Shown piece by piece: positions 1-6,516 of a stretch of DNA of 16,715 nucleotides. Every line of letters starts with the position of its first letter. The first letter of the stretch is position 1. This DNA comes from JASEHD01 sp964471945 (GTDB taxonomy: Bacteria > Bacteroidota > Ignavibacteria > UBA10030 > SZUA-254), in NCBI GenBank assembly GCA_964471945.1, contig CAYYIJ010000053.1:1-16715 (forward strand), read 5' to 3'. Made by a program: the position numbers and the translations under genes. A model generated the notes under the pieces. That model ran no database searches. It had not been told where the DNA came from and was given only the letters and a program-made list of their open reading frames with translations.

Positions 1-244
1 ATTGCTGACTTTTCTCCACCAATTACATTTTCTAATGCATGATTAGGGATAATTTAAGATCGGCGTCGCTCAGAACGATAGAAGTTTCATCGTTCGTCCA
101 GTTAAACATTCCTAAAATTTTGGAGGTTACCTCACGATATTCACCGCTCAGTACGAGAGAATCTGGTTTGAAAATAACCGGTTTCAAAAGATTCGATTCG
201 ACCTCAAGCAAACTCCAAGTCTTTGTAATTTTATTAAGAAGCTC
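1..244 (-). pseudogene. Frameshifted coding remnant of unknown family, running off the left edge
   Basis: On the minus strand, 244 to 32 is open in one frame and translates to ordinary protein-like sequence (for example KPDSLVLSGEYREVTSKILG), then stops at TAG 34-32. A second frame, open from 53 to the window edge, reads IIPNHALENVIGGEKSA. The frames join if one A is missing from the AAA run at 55-53, giving a continuous DADLK-IIPNHALENV. No ATG opens the first frame, and the upstream TAA at 247-245 is in frame. An upstream frame reads KPTEIYK just before ELLNK near 244, so a second one-base loss is possible. I do not recognise the family. It lies 37 bp after the DUF362 stop on the same strand, so it may once have been part of that operon. 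It could be a decayed gene or a homopolymer sequencing error. Confidence 0.4.
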
Positions 245-280
245 TTATATATCTCGGTTGGTTTTGAACTATGGTGATGA

Positions 281-1168
281 TTAAATTAATGTGTCTTTCA
301 TCCAACCGAGTTTTATTATTTCAATATTATCTAAATCGCTTATCCCAATTTTATGTTTTTTTTCTGCAATTGCAATATGCTTTGCAGATGGCCTGAGAGG
401 TAAATCTTCTTTGAAAAATAGTCGACGTTTCATCTCAATAACTTTTAATCCTACTGCGTCTAATGCAACGGGGTCCTTCCCCAGAAGAATTCCATTATAT
501 CTCCATGTGTACTCGTTATCGAAGTGGTGCGGACCAAGGCAGTGAAATTGCGGTGTGAGCATAACGAGAACATTTAGCCGAGTCTTACCTTTGACAATCG
601 GCAAGTTCCATAAAGCCCCCAAATCAGCACATGAGTCGGAATGATAATCGGATGGCTTAGGTGTAAACATAACGTAGTTTTTAATACATCCACCAACACC
701 AGACCAGTTGTGTGTACGAAATGGTCTCATGTTAATTAATACGGTTGCTTTTTGGAAAATTGGATTATCCAATACCCCTCGGTCATCGATACCGATGTTT
801 TTCTGGTGAACACCGGCGTTAACGATTTGTTGACGAATATTAATTTCAACTTCTTCGGGTGTCGGCAGGTATCTCCACACATTACTTTTTATTCCGACAA
901 TATCTGTCGGCTTTACTAAAATTTTCCACGCCTCGGTTGCATCTTTCACATCGAGCAACTTTGTGATTGCTTCATCTAACATTTGACGTATTACATTCCC
1001 ATTTATCTGTCCCTTTTTATCAATCACATCTTGATGACGTATAAGTATAACTTTAGTTTTAATTGAATTCTCACTGTTAGTTTCAAAGGGGGAAGTAACC
1101 GTTGCTGCCAAAGCCGCGGCGGCAGTTTTTCGAAGAAAATCTCTTCGAGTAATAATTGTATCATTCAT
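281..1168 (-). CDS. Tat-exported DUF362-family protein
   Basis: This 295-residue protein begins with a twin-arginine leader (TRRDFLRKT, Arg8-Arg9) followed by an Ala-rich hydrophobic stretch, so export by the Tat system as a folded protein is predicted. The body looks like DUF362: a central DIVGIKSNVW segment, an RPFRTHNWSGVGGCIKNYVM segment and a late GKDPVALDAVGLKVIEMKRR segment. DUF362 proteins have no settled function; some are fused to ferredoxin-like 4Fe-4S domains, but no CxxCxxC cluster motif is visible here. The ATG is preceded by GAGGAAA (1180-1174) at 5 nt. It overlaps the TGA of the upstream gene by 4 bp (ATGA, 1168-1165), so the two are very probably co-translated. Family assignment is confident; the biochemical role is unknown. 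Confidence 0.8.
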   Translation of the reverse strand: MNDTIITRRDFLRKTAAAALAATVTSPFETNSENSIKTKVILIRHQDVIDKKGQINGNVIRQMLDEAITKLLDVKDATEAWKILVKPTDIVGIKSNVWRYLPTPEEVEINIRQQIVNAGVHQKNIGIDDRGVLDNPIFQKATVLINMRPFRTHNWSGVGGCIKNYVMFTPKPSDYHSDSCADLGALWNLPIVKGKTRLNVLVMLTPQFHCLGPHHFDNEYTWRYNGILLGKDPVALDAVGLKVIEMKRRLFFKEDLPLRPSAKHIAIAEKKHKIGISDLDNIEIIKLGWMKDTLI

Positions 1169-2070
1169 AACAATTTCCTCTTAATATTTTCTATTGTTAT
1201 AATTCCATGTTTTTTGTCAATAGCATCGAAAACAATGAAAATATAATTTTTCACCTTTTCCGAAATTGTCCATTTTCCATTTTCAGTTTGCAGAAAACCA
1301 ACCGAGCCAGCTTCAGGAAGATAATGTTTTATGAAATTTTGGTAAGCGATGGTTGCTTTTTCTTCGCTCGGATATTGTAAAAGTAATAGACGGCTTTTTT
1401 CATTTTTATGATAGACAAGTATCCCATTCGTACTTTCATCTAAAAAAAGAATATTTTCATCGGCAACATAGAAATGAATGTTAAGGATTTCGTATTTATG
1501 AAAGTAACGAAGGGTTCTTTCATCATACTTATATTCAGATAAAAATTGCAGCAAAGCGGGCTTATTCCCTTTTCCTTTGATAGACTTTGAGATTTTTTTG
1601 CCGATATCGAGTACAGTTTTTTTCAAATAAGGTGTTTCATTTTCTACACGAATACAGATGAAATATCTTTCTTTCCAAAAACACAACAAACCTCGTTGAT
1701 ATTCTGACCCTTGTCCAATGTTAACCTCTTTTCTTCCTCCTTGTGTGTGAGTAAAAACACCGAAAGCATCTTCTGAAGACTGCATGTCAAAAACCTCAAC
1801 GAGGATTTCCTGTTGCTGCTTATTTATGTATCGTTGAACAAGCAGGTCTTTAAAATTGTATGCTCGATATATCTCACCGGCGCCGTTCATATAGTCGAAT
1901 ATTTCTTCATCCGAATAGAGCTTCGCTGCTTCCGATGTTTTCCACCCGGGAATATTCTTTGGTAAAAAATTATGTATAGGTGTTTGGGCTATTATGCTCC
2001 CCATTGTGATTAAGAGAGAAATCATTATAAGGTTGAATATATAAATAATGTAACTTCCGTGCATGCTCAA
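1165..2070 (-). CDS. Secreted DUF6599-type protein
   Basis: This protein of about 300 residues has a hydrophobic N-terminal segment (FNLIMISLLITMGSIIAQ) that fits a Sec signal peptide cleaved near AQ-TP. The mature part opens with LPKNIPGWKTSEAAKLYSDE and continues IFDYMNGAGEIYRAYNFKDL, then a segment on body-specific variation (MQSSEDAFGVFTHTQGG). This is the pattern of DUF6599, a family of exported proteins without assigned function. The listed start is a TTG (2070-2068). ATG at 2064 and ATG at 2025 are alternatives, and the last would still leave a signal peptide. No convincing Shine-Dalgarno marks any of them. The stop overlaps the start of the DUF362 gene, so the pair probably acts together in the envelope. 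The serpin gene ends 77 bp upstream on the same strand. Confidence 0.72.
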   Translation of the reverse strand: MSMHGSYIIYIFNLIMISLLITMGSIIAQTPIHNFLPKNIPGWKTSEAAKLYSDEEIFDYMNGAGEIYRAYNFKDLLVQRYINKQQQEILVEVFDMQSSEDAFGVFTHTQGGRKEVNIGQGSEYQRGLLCFWKERYFICIRVENETPYLKKTVLDIGKKISKSIKGKGNKPALLQFLSEYKYDERTLRYFHKYEILNIHFYVADENILFLDESTNGILVYHKNEKSRLLLLQYPSEEKATIAYQNFIKHYLPEAGSVGFLQTENGKWTISEKVKNYIFIVFDAIDKKHGIITIENIKRKLL

Positions 2071-2147
2071 TGAACTCTATGCGACATTTTCACCGCAGAC
2101 TTGCCTGCTGCTGACATGGGAGCGGAAAATGCAGTATGTTGATTTTT

Positions 2148-3377
2148 TTACAATATCGGTTCAGCAATCTTGCCGACAAAAAATATTGTTTGTGAATGGT
2201 GTTCTCGTAAAACGAATACAAATGGTCTATCGACACGCATGTTAAACTTGAGGGGTGGCATGCTGTCTACCAGACCAACCGAAGTTACCGCTGCGGCTTC
2301 AGTTCCTTCTTCGTTCACGTCAACGAATGTTTTATGCCTCACATTGCTGATAAATAATCCACCGTTTTTATCGATGCGTGAAAAATCTGCACGACCGCCA
2401 TCAAATGCAATTTCCATCCCCATCGCTCTGAGCATATCGTTCAGTGATTTCTCATATTCAAGCTTGAACTTCGGAAGAAACAAGTTGCCTTCCCGCTTCA
2501 CAAATGTTTTGATCCACGTCTCCCAGTTTTCTTTAGTGAAATACAAAACAAATGCATCTACGTTGACGCCTTGTCTCGGAAGAAAGACAGTCATACTGAA
2601 CTTTTCGTTTCCATAAGGGAGATCGATTGCCTGGAATTGCTCATTTTCAACGTAAGAGAACTCGCCTTCAATTTTCATTAGCTCACAGGGTTTTTGAGAA
2701 CCATCGGTTAAATAGAATTGAGCTTTTTGTGTCAGTTCTTTCTTAAATTCATACTTCCACGTTCCCTTGAAGTAAATCGCATTGATTAGATACATAACTG
2801 TGCTAGAGGGAATTTGGTCTGGTACGATCTTATTAATTTTTCCATTTGTCTTCTGTTCAACCCAACTATTAATAGTGGGTGACGCTGATGGAGAAGAAAA
2901 ATCTATGCCGGTAACTTCAGAATTGAAATAATTCTGGTTTGTTGAGACAAATCCTGGTTCAACTTGTAACTTAGGTCGATGCCAGATTGAATTCGCAATT
3001 TGAAATTGAACTTTTGGATCAAGCGATGTTAGCAGGGCAATAAGATTTTTATAGCCCTCATTAATTTCCTGTTCTGTTAATCCTGCAAATTCCAATGTGT
3101 GCCGCATCGAGTCATATGTGCTTCCGTTTGCTCCATTTAGTGTCATCCCAAGTGCCATTGAAATGCTAAGTTGTGAAATAAAAAGATTCTTATTGGTTTC
3201 GGATTTATTGATTTCCCTGAAGAGATTTAACCCAAAAGAATTATTAGCTTCAATGATTTTCATTTCGGTCTGTGCTAATGCCCGCGGTGGCGAAGGTTGA
3301 ATTGGCGCGGCTGTTTCCTTGGAGCAGGAAACAAAAATAACCAACGCTGCGAGAATCGTAAAAAATATCTTGTTCAT
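2148..3377 (-). CDS. Serpin-family protease inhibitor, predicted lipoprotein
   Basis: This 409-residue protein has a lipoprotein signal with lipobox FVSC (Cys18), so it is probably anchored to a membrane facing the periplasm or the outside. A Pro-rich linker follows and then a complete serpin fold of about 370 residues, the usual size. Landmarks are NLFISQLSISMALGMTLNGA, INAIYFKGTWKYEF, the shutter region, and the C-terminal DRPFVFVLRE and FFVGKI strands. The hinge EEGTEAAAVTS (from about residue 356) has the small residues needed for loop insertion, so an active suicide inhibitor is expected rather than a non-inhibitory serpin. Counting from the hinge puts the scissile bond near Asp371-Ser372-Met373. 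The loop seems one residue shorter than in alpha-1-antitrypsin, so P1 is uncertain. The target protease cannot be told from the sequence. No Shine-Dalgarno is seen before the ATG. Confidence 0.93.
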   Translation of the reverse strand: MNKIFFTILAALVIFVSCSKETAAPIQPSPPRALAQTEMKIIEANNSFGLNLFREINKSETNKNLFISQLSISMALGMTLNGANGSTYDSMRHTLEFAGLTEQEINEGYKNLIALLTSLDPKVQFQIANSIWHRPKLQVEPGFVSTNQNYFNSEVTGIDFSSPSASPTINSWVEQKTNGKINKIVPDQIPSSTVMYLINAIYFKGTWKYEFKKELTQKAQFYLTDGSQKPCELMKIEGEFSYVENEQFQAIDLPYGNEKFSMTVFLPRQGVNVDAFVLYFTKENWETWIKTFVKREGNLFLPKFKLEYEKSLNDMLRAMGMEIAFDGGRADFSRIDKNGGLFISNVRHKTFVDVNEEGTEAAAVTSVGLVDSMPPLKFNMRVDRPFVFVLREHHSQTIFFVGKIAEPIL

Positions 3378-3440
3378 ATTACAATAAATTAGAAAATAAA
3401 AGATTAAAGATCAAATTTGTTAATAAACATAAAACCATAC

Positions 3441-3932
3441 TTACCATTTACGATCTTCAGCAGAATGCCTTGGTTCAGCAAATTCTGTAATCAGCGGCTT
3501 CACCAAGCTCTCGAAATCTTTGTATTTCATTTTAATCGATTCGGTATGTGTACATGCATTAAACACAATCTCATAATCGTTAGTAAGAAATTTATCCACG
3601 ACAACAGGAATCGAGTAAAGATTACCAAAAGGGGGCATAGCTCCAACTTCACAATCTGGGAACAATATTGCAAGTTCATCTTCAGACAGAAGTTGTACAT
3701 GTTTTACACCGAGAGCTTTTTTTAGTGAGCGATCATTCAAACGATGATCTGCACGCAGTACAGCGAGCCAATGACTATCGTCAGCTTTTATGACAAGTGT
3801 TTTAGCCAGATCTTTATCCTTTACATGCGTTACAGCCGCAACCTCGTGTGCGGAAAACGCAGGAACATGGCTAAGTAATTGATATGGAACTCCCGTTGAA
3901 TCTAAGTATAGAATAAGCTTTGATGTTGCCAT
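3441..3932 (-). CDS. YbaK/ProX-family aminoacyl-tRNA deacylase
   Basis: This 163-residue single-domain protein belongs to the YbaK/ProXp-like editing family. These enzymes hydrolyse mischarged aminoacyl-tRNAs in the cytoplasm (for example Cys- or Ala-tRNA-Pro). The conserved lysine region is present (AKTLVIKAD, Lys44), as are the CEVGAMPPFG loop (94-103) and the late FNACTHTESIKM segment (124-135). The N-terminal LDSTGVPYQLLSHVPAFSAHEVA is typical of stand-alone members with a short helical lead-in. The ATG at 3932 is supported by a strong GGAGGT at 3943-3938, spaced 5 nt. It is divergent from the nitrilase gene across 97 bp. The exact tRNA and amino-acid specificity cannot be assigned. Confidence 0.88.
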   Translation of the reverse strand: MATSKLILYLDSTGVPYQLLSHVPAFSAHEVAAVTHVKDKDLAKTLVIKADDSHWLAVLRADHRLNDRSLKKALGVKHVQLLSEDELAILFPDCEVGAMPPFGNLYSIPVVVDKFLTNDYEIVFNACTHTESIKMKYKDFESLVKPLITEFAEPRHSAEDRKW

Positions 3933-3937
3933 TATAC

Positions 3938-3943
3938 ACCTCC
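3938..3943 (-). promoter_or_regulatory. Strong Shine-Dalgarno for the YbaK-family gene
   Basis: Reading the minus strand, GGAGGT lies 5 nt before the ATG at 3932. It is the best ribosome binding site in the window and fixes this start. Most other genes here have weak or no Shine-Dalgarno sequence. Confidence 0.8.
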
Positions 3944-3964
3944 AATGTTTGTTTTACGAAACAG

Positions 3965-4029
3965 TTGTTATTTAGCTATATTACGTTAGTAAGTAACGAA
4001 AATTATATATTAAAATCAAGTATTATGTT
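3965..4029 (+). promoter_or_regulatory. Divergent intergenic region with possible promoter and small palindrome
   Basis: This is the right part of the 97-bp spacer between the divergent YbaK-family and nitrilase genes. It contains a 5-bp inverted repeat CGTTA-gtaag-TAACG (3984-3998), possibly an operator. It also has an AT-rich TATATA (4004-4009) that could be a -10 element, with a poor -35 match (TTACGT, 3981-3986) at 17 nt. No Shine-Dalgarno precedes the nitrilase ATG. Both signals are weak and the call is tentative. Confidence 0.25.
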
Positions 4030-4812
4030 ATGAAACTTGCAATTGTTCAAACAAATCCAATCTTTGGAAAAGTAGCAAAAAACGTAAATAATGTTCTTTC
4101 AACGATGGTTAGCGTGAATGCAGATTTATATGTTCTCCCCGAATTGTTTAATACAGGTTATAATTTCATAGATCAAAATGAACTCAGGCAATTAGCTGAA
4201 GCGGTTCCAGGTTATACTTCTCAAGAAATGATGAAGTTTGCGAAGGATAAAAACTGTTACATTGTCTATGGTTTTGCCGAACAAGCTAAGCAGATATTCA
4301 ATTCTTGCGCTCTGGTAGGTCCTGAAGGAGTTATCGGAATTTATCGGAAGATTCATTTATTCTATCGTGAAAAGTTTATCTTCGCGGCAGGTAATTTGGG
4401 CTTTCCAGTTTTCGATTTACCGATGGGTAAAATAGGCATGATGATTTGCTTCGATTGGATATATCCTGAAGCTGCTCGAACGCTTGCATTGAAAGGTGCG
4501 CAGTTAATTGTACATCCATCTAATCTCGTTCTGCCGTATTGCCCAGATGCAATGATAACAAGGTGTTTAGAGAACCGAGTATTTATAGCAACCGCCGATA
4601 GAGTTGGAACCGAAAATCGCGGGGGAGTCAATCTAAAGTTCATCGGAACAAGTGAAATTGTATCTCCTCGCGGAGAAATTCTTGTTCGATTGAGCAGCGA
4701 GATTCCCGGTATTGAGGTTGCAGAAGTCGATCTTTCGCTTGCTGATAATAAACGTGCTACAGAATTCAATAATTTATTTGAAGATAGGTTATCTCAATAT
4801 TATTCAACATGA
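4030..4812 (+). CDS. Carbon-nitrogen hydrolase (nitrilase superfamily amidohydrolase)
   Basis: This 260-residue cytoplasmic enzyme is of the nitrilase superfamily, whose members hydrolyse amide or carbamoyl C-N bonds. The catalytic triad is readable: Glu38 in VLPELFNTGYN, Lys107 in IYRKIHLFYREK, and Cys140 in GKIGMMICFDWIYPEAAR. The length matches single-domain members, and the C-terminal FIGTSEIVSPRGEILVRL and ATEFNNLFEDR are in the usual order. The motif set resembles the omega-amidase / N-carbamoylputrescine amidase / aliphatic amidase-like branches, but the substrate cannot be fixed. The gene stands alone, divergent from the YbaK-family gene and separated by about 200 bp from the phosphatase downstream. 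The start is the first in-frame ATG and lacks a clear Shine-Dalgarno. Confidence 0.9.
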   Translation: MKLAIVQTNPIFGKVAKNVNNVLSTMVSVNADLYVLPELFNTGYNFIDQNELRQLAEAVPGYTSQEMMKFAKDKNCYIVYGFAEQAKQIFNSCALVGPEGVIGIYRKIHLFYREKFIFAAGNLGFPVFDLPMGKIGMMICFDWIYPEAARTLALKGAQLIVHPSNLVLPYCPDAMITRCLENRVFIATADRVGTENRGGVNLKFIGTSEIVSPRGEILVRLSSEIPGIEVAEVDLSLADNKRATEFNNLFEDRLSQYYST

Positions 4813-4874
4813 GAGGTCGTCCCAAAAGTATTTGTGTGCCTAAGTGTACTGAGTGTTTTAGTGTCGGTGCTAAG

Positions 4875-4922
4875 ATACCATGGGGTTAATTCATGTTCCG
4901 AGGGATGCCTTCGACATGGTAT
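4875..4922. repeat. Palindromic intergenic element with two competing stems
   Basis: In the 199-bp spacer after the nitrilase gene, ATACCATG (4875-4882) is perfectly inverted as CATGGTAT (4915-4922). Nested inside, 4892-4918 can fold into a second hairpin: CATGT pairs with ACATG (4914-4918), and CGAGGG pairs with CCTTCG across an ATG loop, with one G-T pair. Both stems use the CATG at 4915-4918, so they exclude each other. This could be a REP-like repeat, a relic of one, or an RNA switch in the leader of the phosphatase gene. No T-run follows, so it is not an obvious intrinsic terminator. Confidence 0.5.
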
Positions 4923-5011
4923 GCGTTTGTATTTTGTAGAGTTATTACCTAAATTCAATCTATGTAAACTATTAATTCATCTATTGCTGTTCATGTATTA
5001 AGCGGAATGTC

Positions 5012-6298
5012 GTGGATCAGCTTTTAAATATCCAAGAAGAAAATACAAGACTTCGGAGAGCTATTGAAGAGCTTTCCATCCTAAACGAGCTTGCACGTGT
5101 AATTAGCTCAACGATGAGTCTTGATGTCATTATTGAGAATATCATCAAACGCTCGGTAAAAGCGGTTCACTGCCAGCAAGGTATGATAACGCTCGTTGAT
5201 GAAGTCTCGCCCAACTCGATGTTTACACTTATTCGTGCCCTAGACTCGAGCCCCGACCTCCAGCAATTCCATCTGAACCAAAACATTTTAGGATGGATGA
5301 TGATCAATAAGAAACCACTGATCTCTAATGATTTTCTGGGAGATGAAAGATTTTCGGGAGTTAAAATTGAAGGGGATATCCATTCGCTTCTTTGTGTTCC
5401 CTTACTTGCTAAAAATAAACTCATCGGTATTCTTGCAGCTTTCAATAAAAAAGAAAATGGAAAATCTTTTAATGAAGATGATGTACGACTTCTTTCCATC
5501 ATTGCAACACAATCGGGGCAGGTTCTGGAGAACGCGCGGCTATACGAGCAGGAACAAAAAAGAATGGCGATGGAAAAAGAACTTATAGCTGCACGCGAGG
5601 TGCAGATGAATCTATTGCCAAAACAATTGCCAAGCATTGCAAATTTCGAGTTTGCTGCAAGAACAATACCCGCCAAAGAAATCGGCGGTGATTTTTATGA
5701 TATTATCAAGGTCGATAGTATTTCTTATGAAGTTATTATTGCAGATGTTGCAGGCAAAGGGCTTCCCGCCGCGTTGCTTGCTACACTGGGTAAAGGTGTT
5801 CTATGTGCACAGGTAATGCAGCATGAACCGCTTCTGGCACAATTGAAGCAAAGCAATACTATATTGCGAGGCAGCATCCCTCATAATTCGTTTATCACAC
5901 TCCTGCTTGCCTCGGTTGTTCCCGAAACAAGATCGGTTGCAATTGCAAACGCCGGACATTGTTATCCGATTCTTTATCATTGCGATTCGAAGAAAGCCGA
6001 GATGCTAACTATACAAGGCATGGCTCTAAATATTACAGACAATCTTCGTTGCGAAGAGCGGACAATAACGATGCAGCCAAATGATTGTCTTATAATATAC
6101 AGCGATGGTGTTGATGATGCACAAAATATTACACAAGAGTTTTTTGGAACAGAGCGGTTGATAAATGTCGTTGAATCGTTTGCTACAGCTTCTGCCGATG
6201 CCATTGTCCAGCATATCATTGATGAGATCAAACTGTTTACTAAAGGTGTTTCACAATTTGACGATATTACATTAATAGTCGTCAAAGCAACAAAATAA
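5012..6298 (+). CDS. GAF-domain SpoIIE/PP2C-type serine phosphatase
   Basis: This 428-residue soluble protein is built as an N-terminal coiled coil (about 1-30), a GAF sensor domain (about 30-185), a short coiled linker (QEQKRMAMEKELIAAREVQ) and a C-terminal SpoIIE/RsbU-type PP2C phosphatase. Metal-binding and core motifs are intact: GGDFYD (225-230), ADVAGKG (244-250), NAGH (313-316), YSDGVDD (363-369) and FDDIT (416-420). Such proteins dephosphorylate anti-anti-sigma factors (STAS domain) in partner-switching pathways when the GAF domain binds a signal. No STAS or anti-sigma kinase gene is adjacent, so the partner lies elsewhere. The start is GTG with GGA 5 nt upstream; no upstream in-frame ATG competes nearby. 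The GAF ligand is unknown. Confidence 0.92.
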   Translation: MDQLLNIQEENTRLRRAIEELSILNELARVISSTMSLDVIIENIIKRSVKAVHCQQGMITLVDEVSPNSMFTLIRALDSSPDLQQFHLNQNILGWMMINKKPLISNDFLGDERFSGVKIEGDIHSLLCVPLLAKNKLIGILAAFNKKENGKSFNEDDVRLLSIIATQSGQVLENARLYEQEQKRMAMEKELIAAREVQMNLLPKQLPSIANFEFAARTIPAKEIGGDFYDIIKVDSISYEVIIADVAGKGLPAALLATLGKGVLCAQVMQHEPLLAQLKQSNTILRGSIPHNSFITLLLASVVPETRSVAIANAGHCYPILYHCDSKKAEMLTIQGMALNITDNLRCEERTITMQPNDCLIIYSDGVDDAQNITQEFFGTERLINVVESFATASADAIVQHIIDEIKLFTKGVSQFDDITLIVVKATK

Positions 6299-6304
6299 AT
6301 TGAT

Positions 6305-6441
6305 GAGACTTCTGAAAAATCACCCAAAGGGTCACCCTGAATTCATTTCAGGGTCTAAAATCGCTTAGATTCCGAAACACCTGCCCGCAGCAGGTGGGAG
6401 TTCGGAATGACGGGTATGGTTTTATAATATTTCAGAAGTCT
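6305..6441. mobile_element. MITE-like element made of two convergent REP-like palindromes
   Basis: The ends are a 12-bp perfect inverted repeat, AGACTTCTGAAA (6306-6317) and TTTCAGAAGTCT (6430-6441). The hexamer ATTGAT flanks both sides (6299-6304 and 6442-6447) and fits a target-site duplication. Inside are two further palindromes: CCCTGAA/TTTCAGGG (about 6335-6353), and CCGAA/TTCGG (6372-6404), which encloses a nested ACCTGC/GCAGGT. The parts read as two REP-type units facing each other (GTCACCCTGAA... on plus, GTCATTCCGAA... on minus). There is no coding capacity, so any mobility would depend on a transposase elsewhere. It fills most of the spacer before trpB2. Confidence 0.6.
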
Positions 6442-6502
6442 ATTGATCATTGAATAATTAATGTAATGAATGAAAATATTAAATACTTTCTCATAACCAA
6501 AT

Positions 6503-6510
6503 GAAGGAAA
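6503..6510 (+). promoter_or_regulatory. Shine-Dalgarno for the TrpB2 gene
   Basis: GAAGGAAA lies about 6 nt upstream of the ATG at 6517 and supports that start over the in-frame ATG at 6526. Confidence 0.6.
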
Positions 6511-6516
6511 CAAATA

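Noticed and set aside
2063..2616. Open frames on the plus strand opposite the serpin 3' end (60 and 148 codons)
   Set aside because: They lie antisense to a clear serpin, have no recognisable motif and no ribosome binding site.
4362..4769. 135-codon minus-strand frame inside the nitrilase gene
   Set aside because: The plus frame holds the full catalytic triad; the antisense frame is a by-product of codon use.
5167..5676. 169-codon minus-strand frame inside the GAF-phosphatase gene
   Set aside because: It is antisense to the GAF domain, Cys- and Ser-rich, without a known fold.
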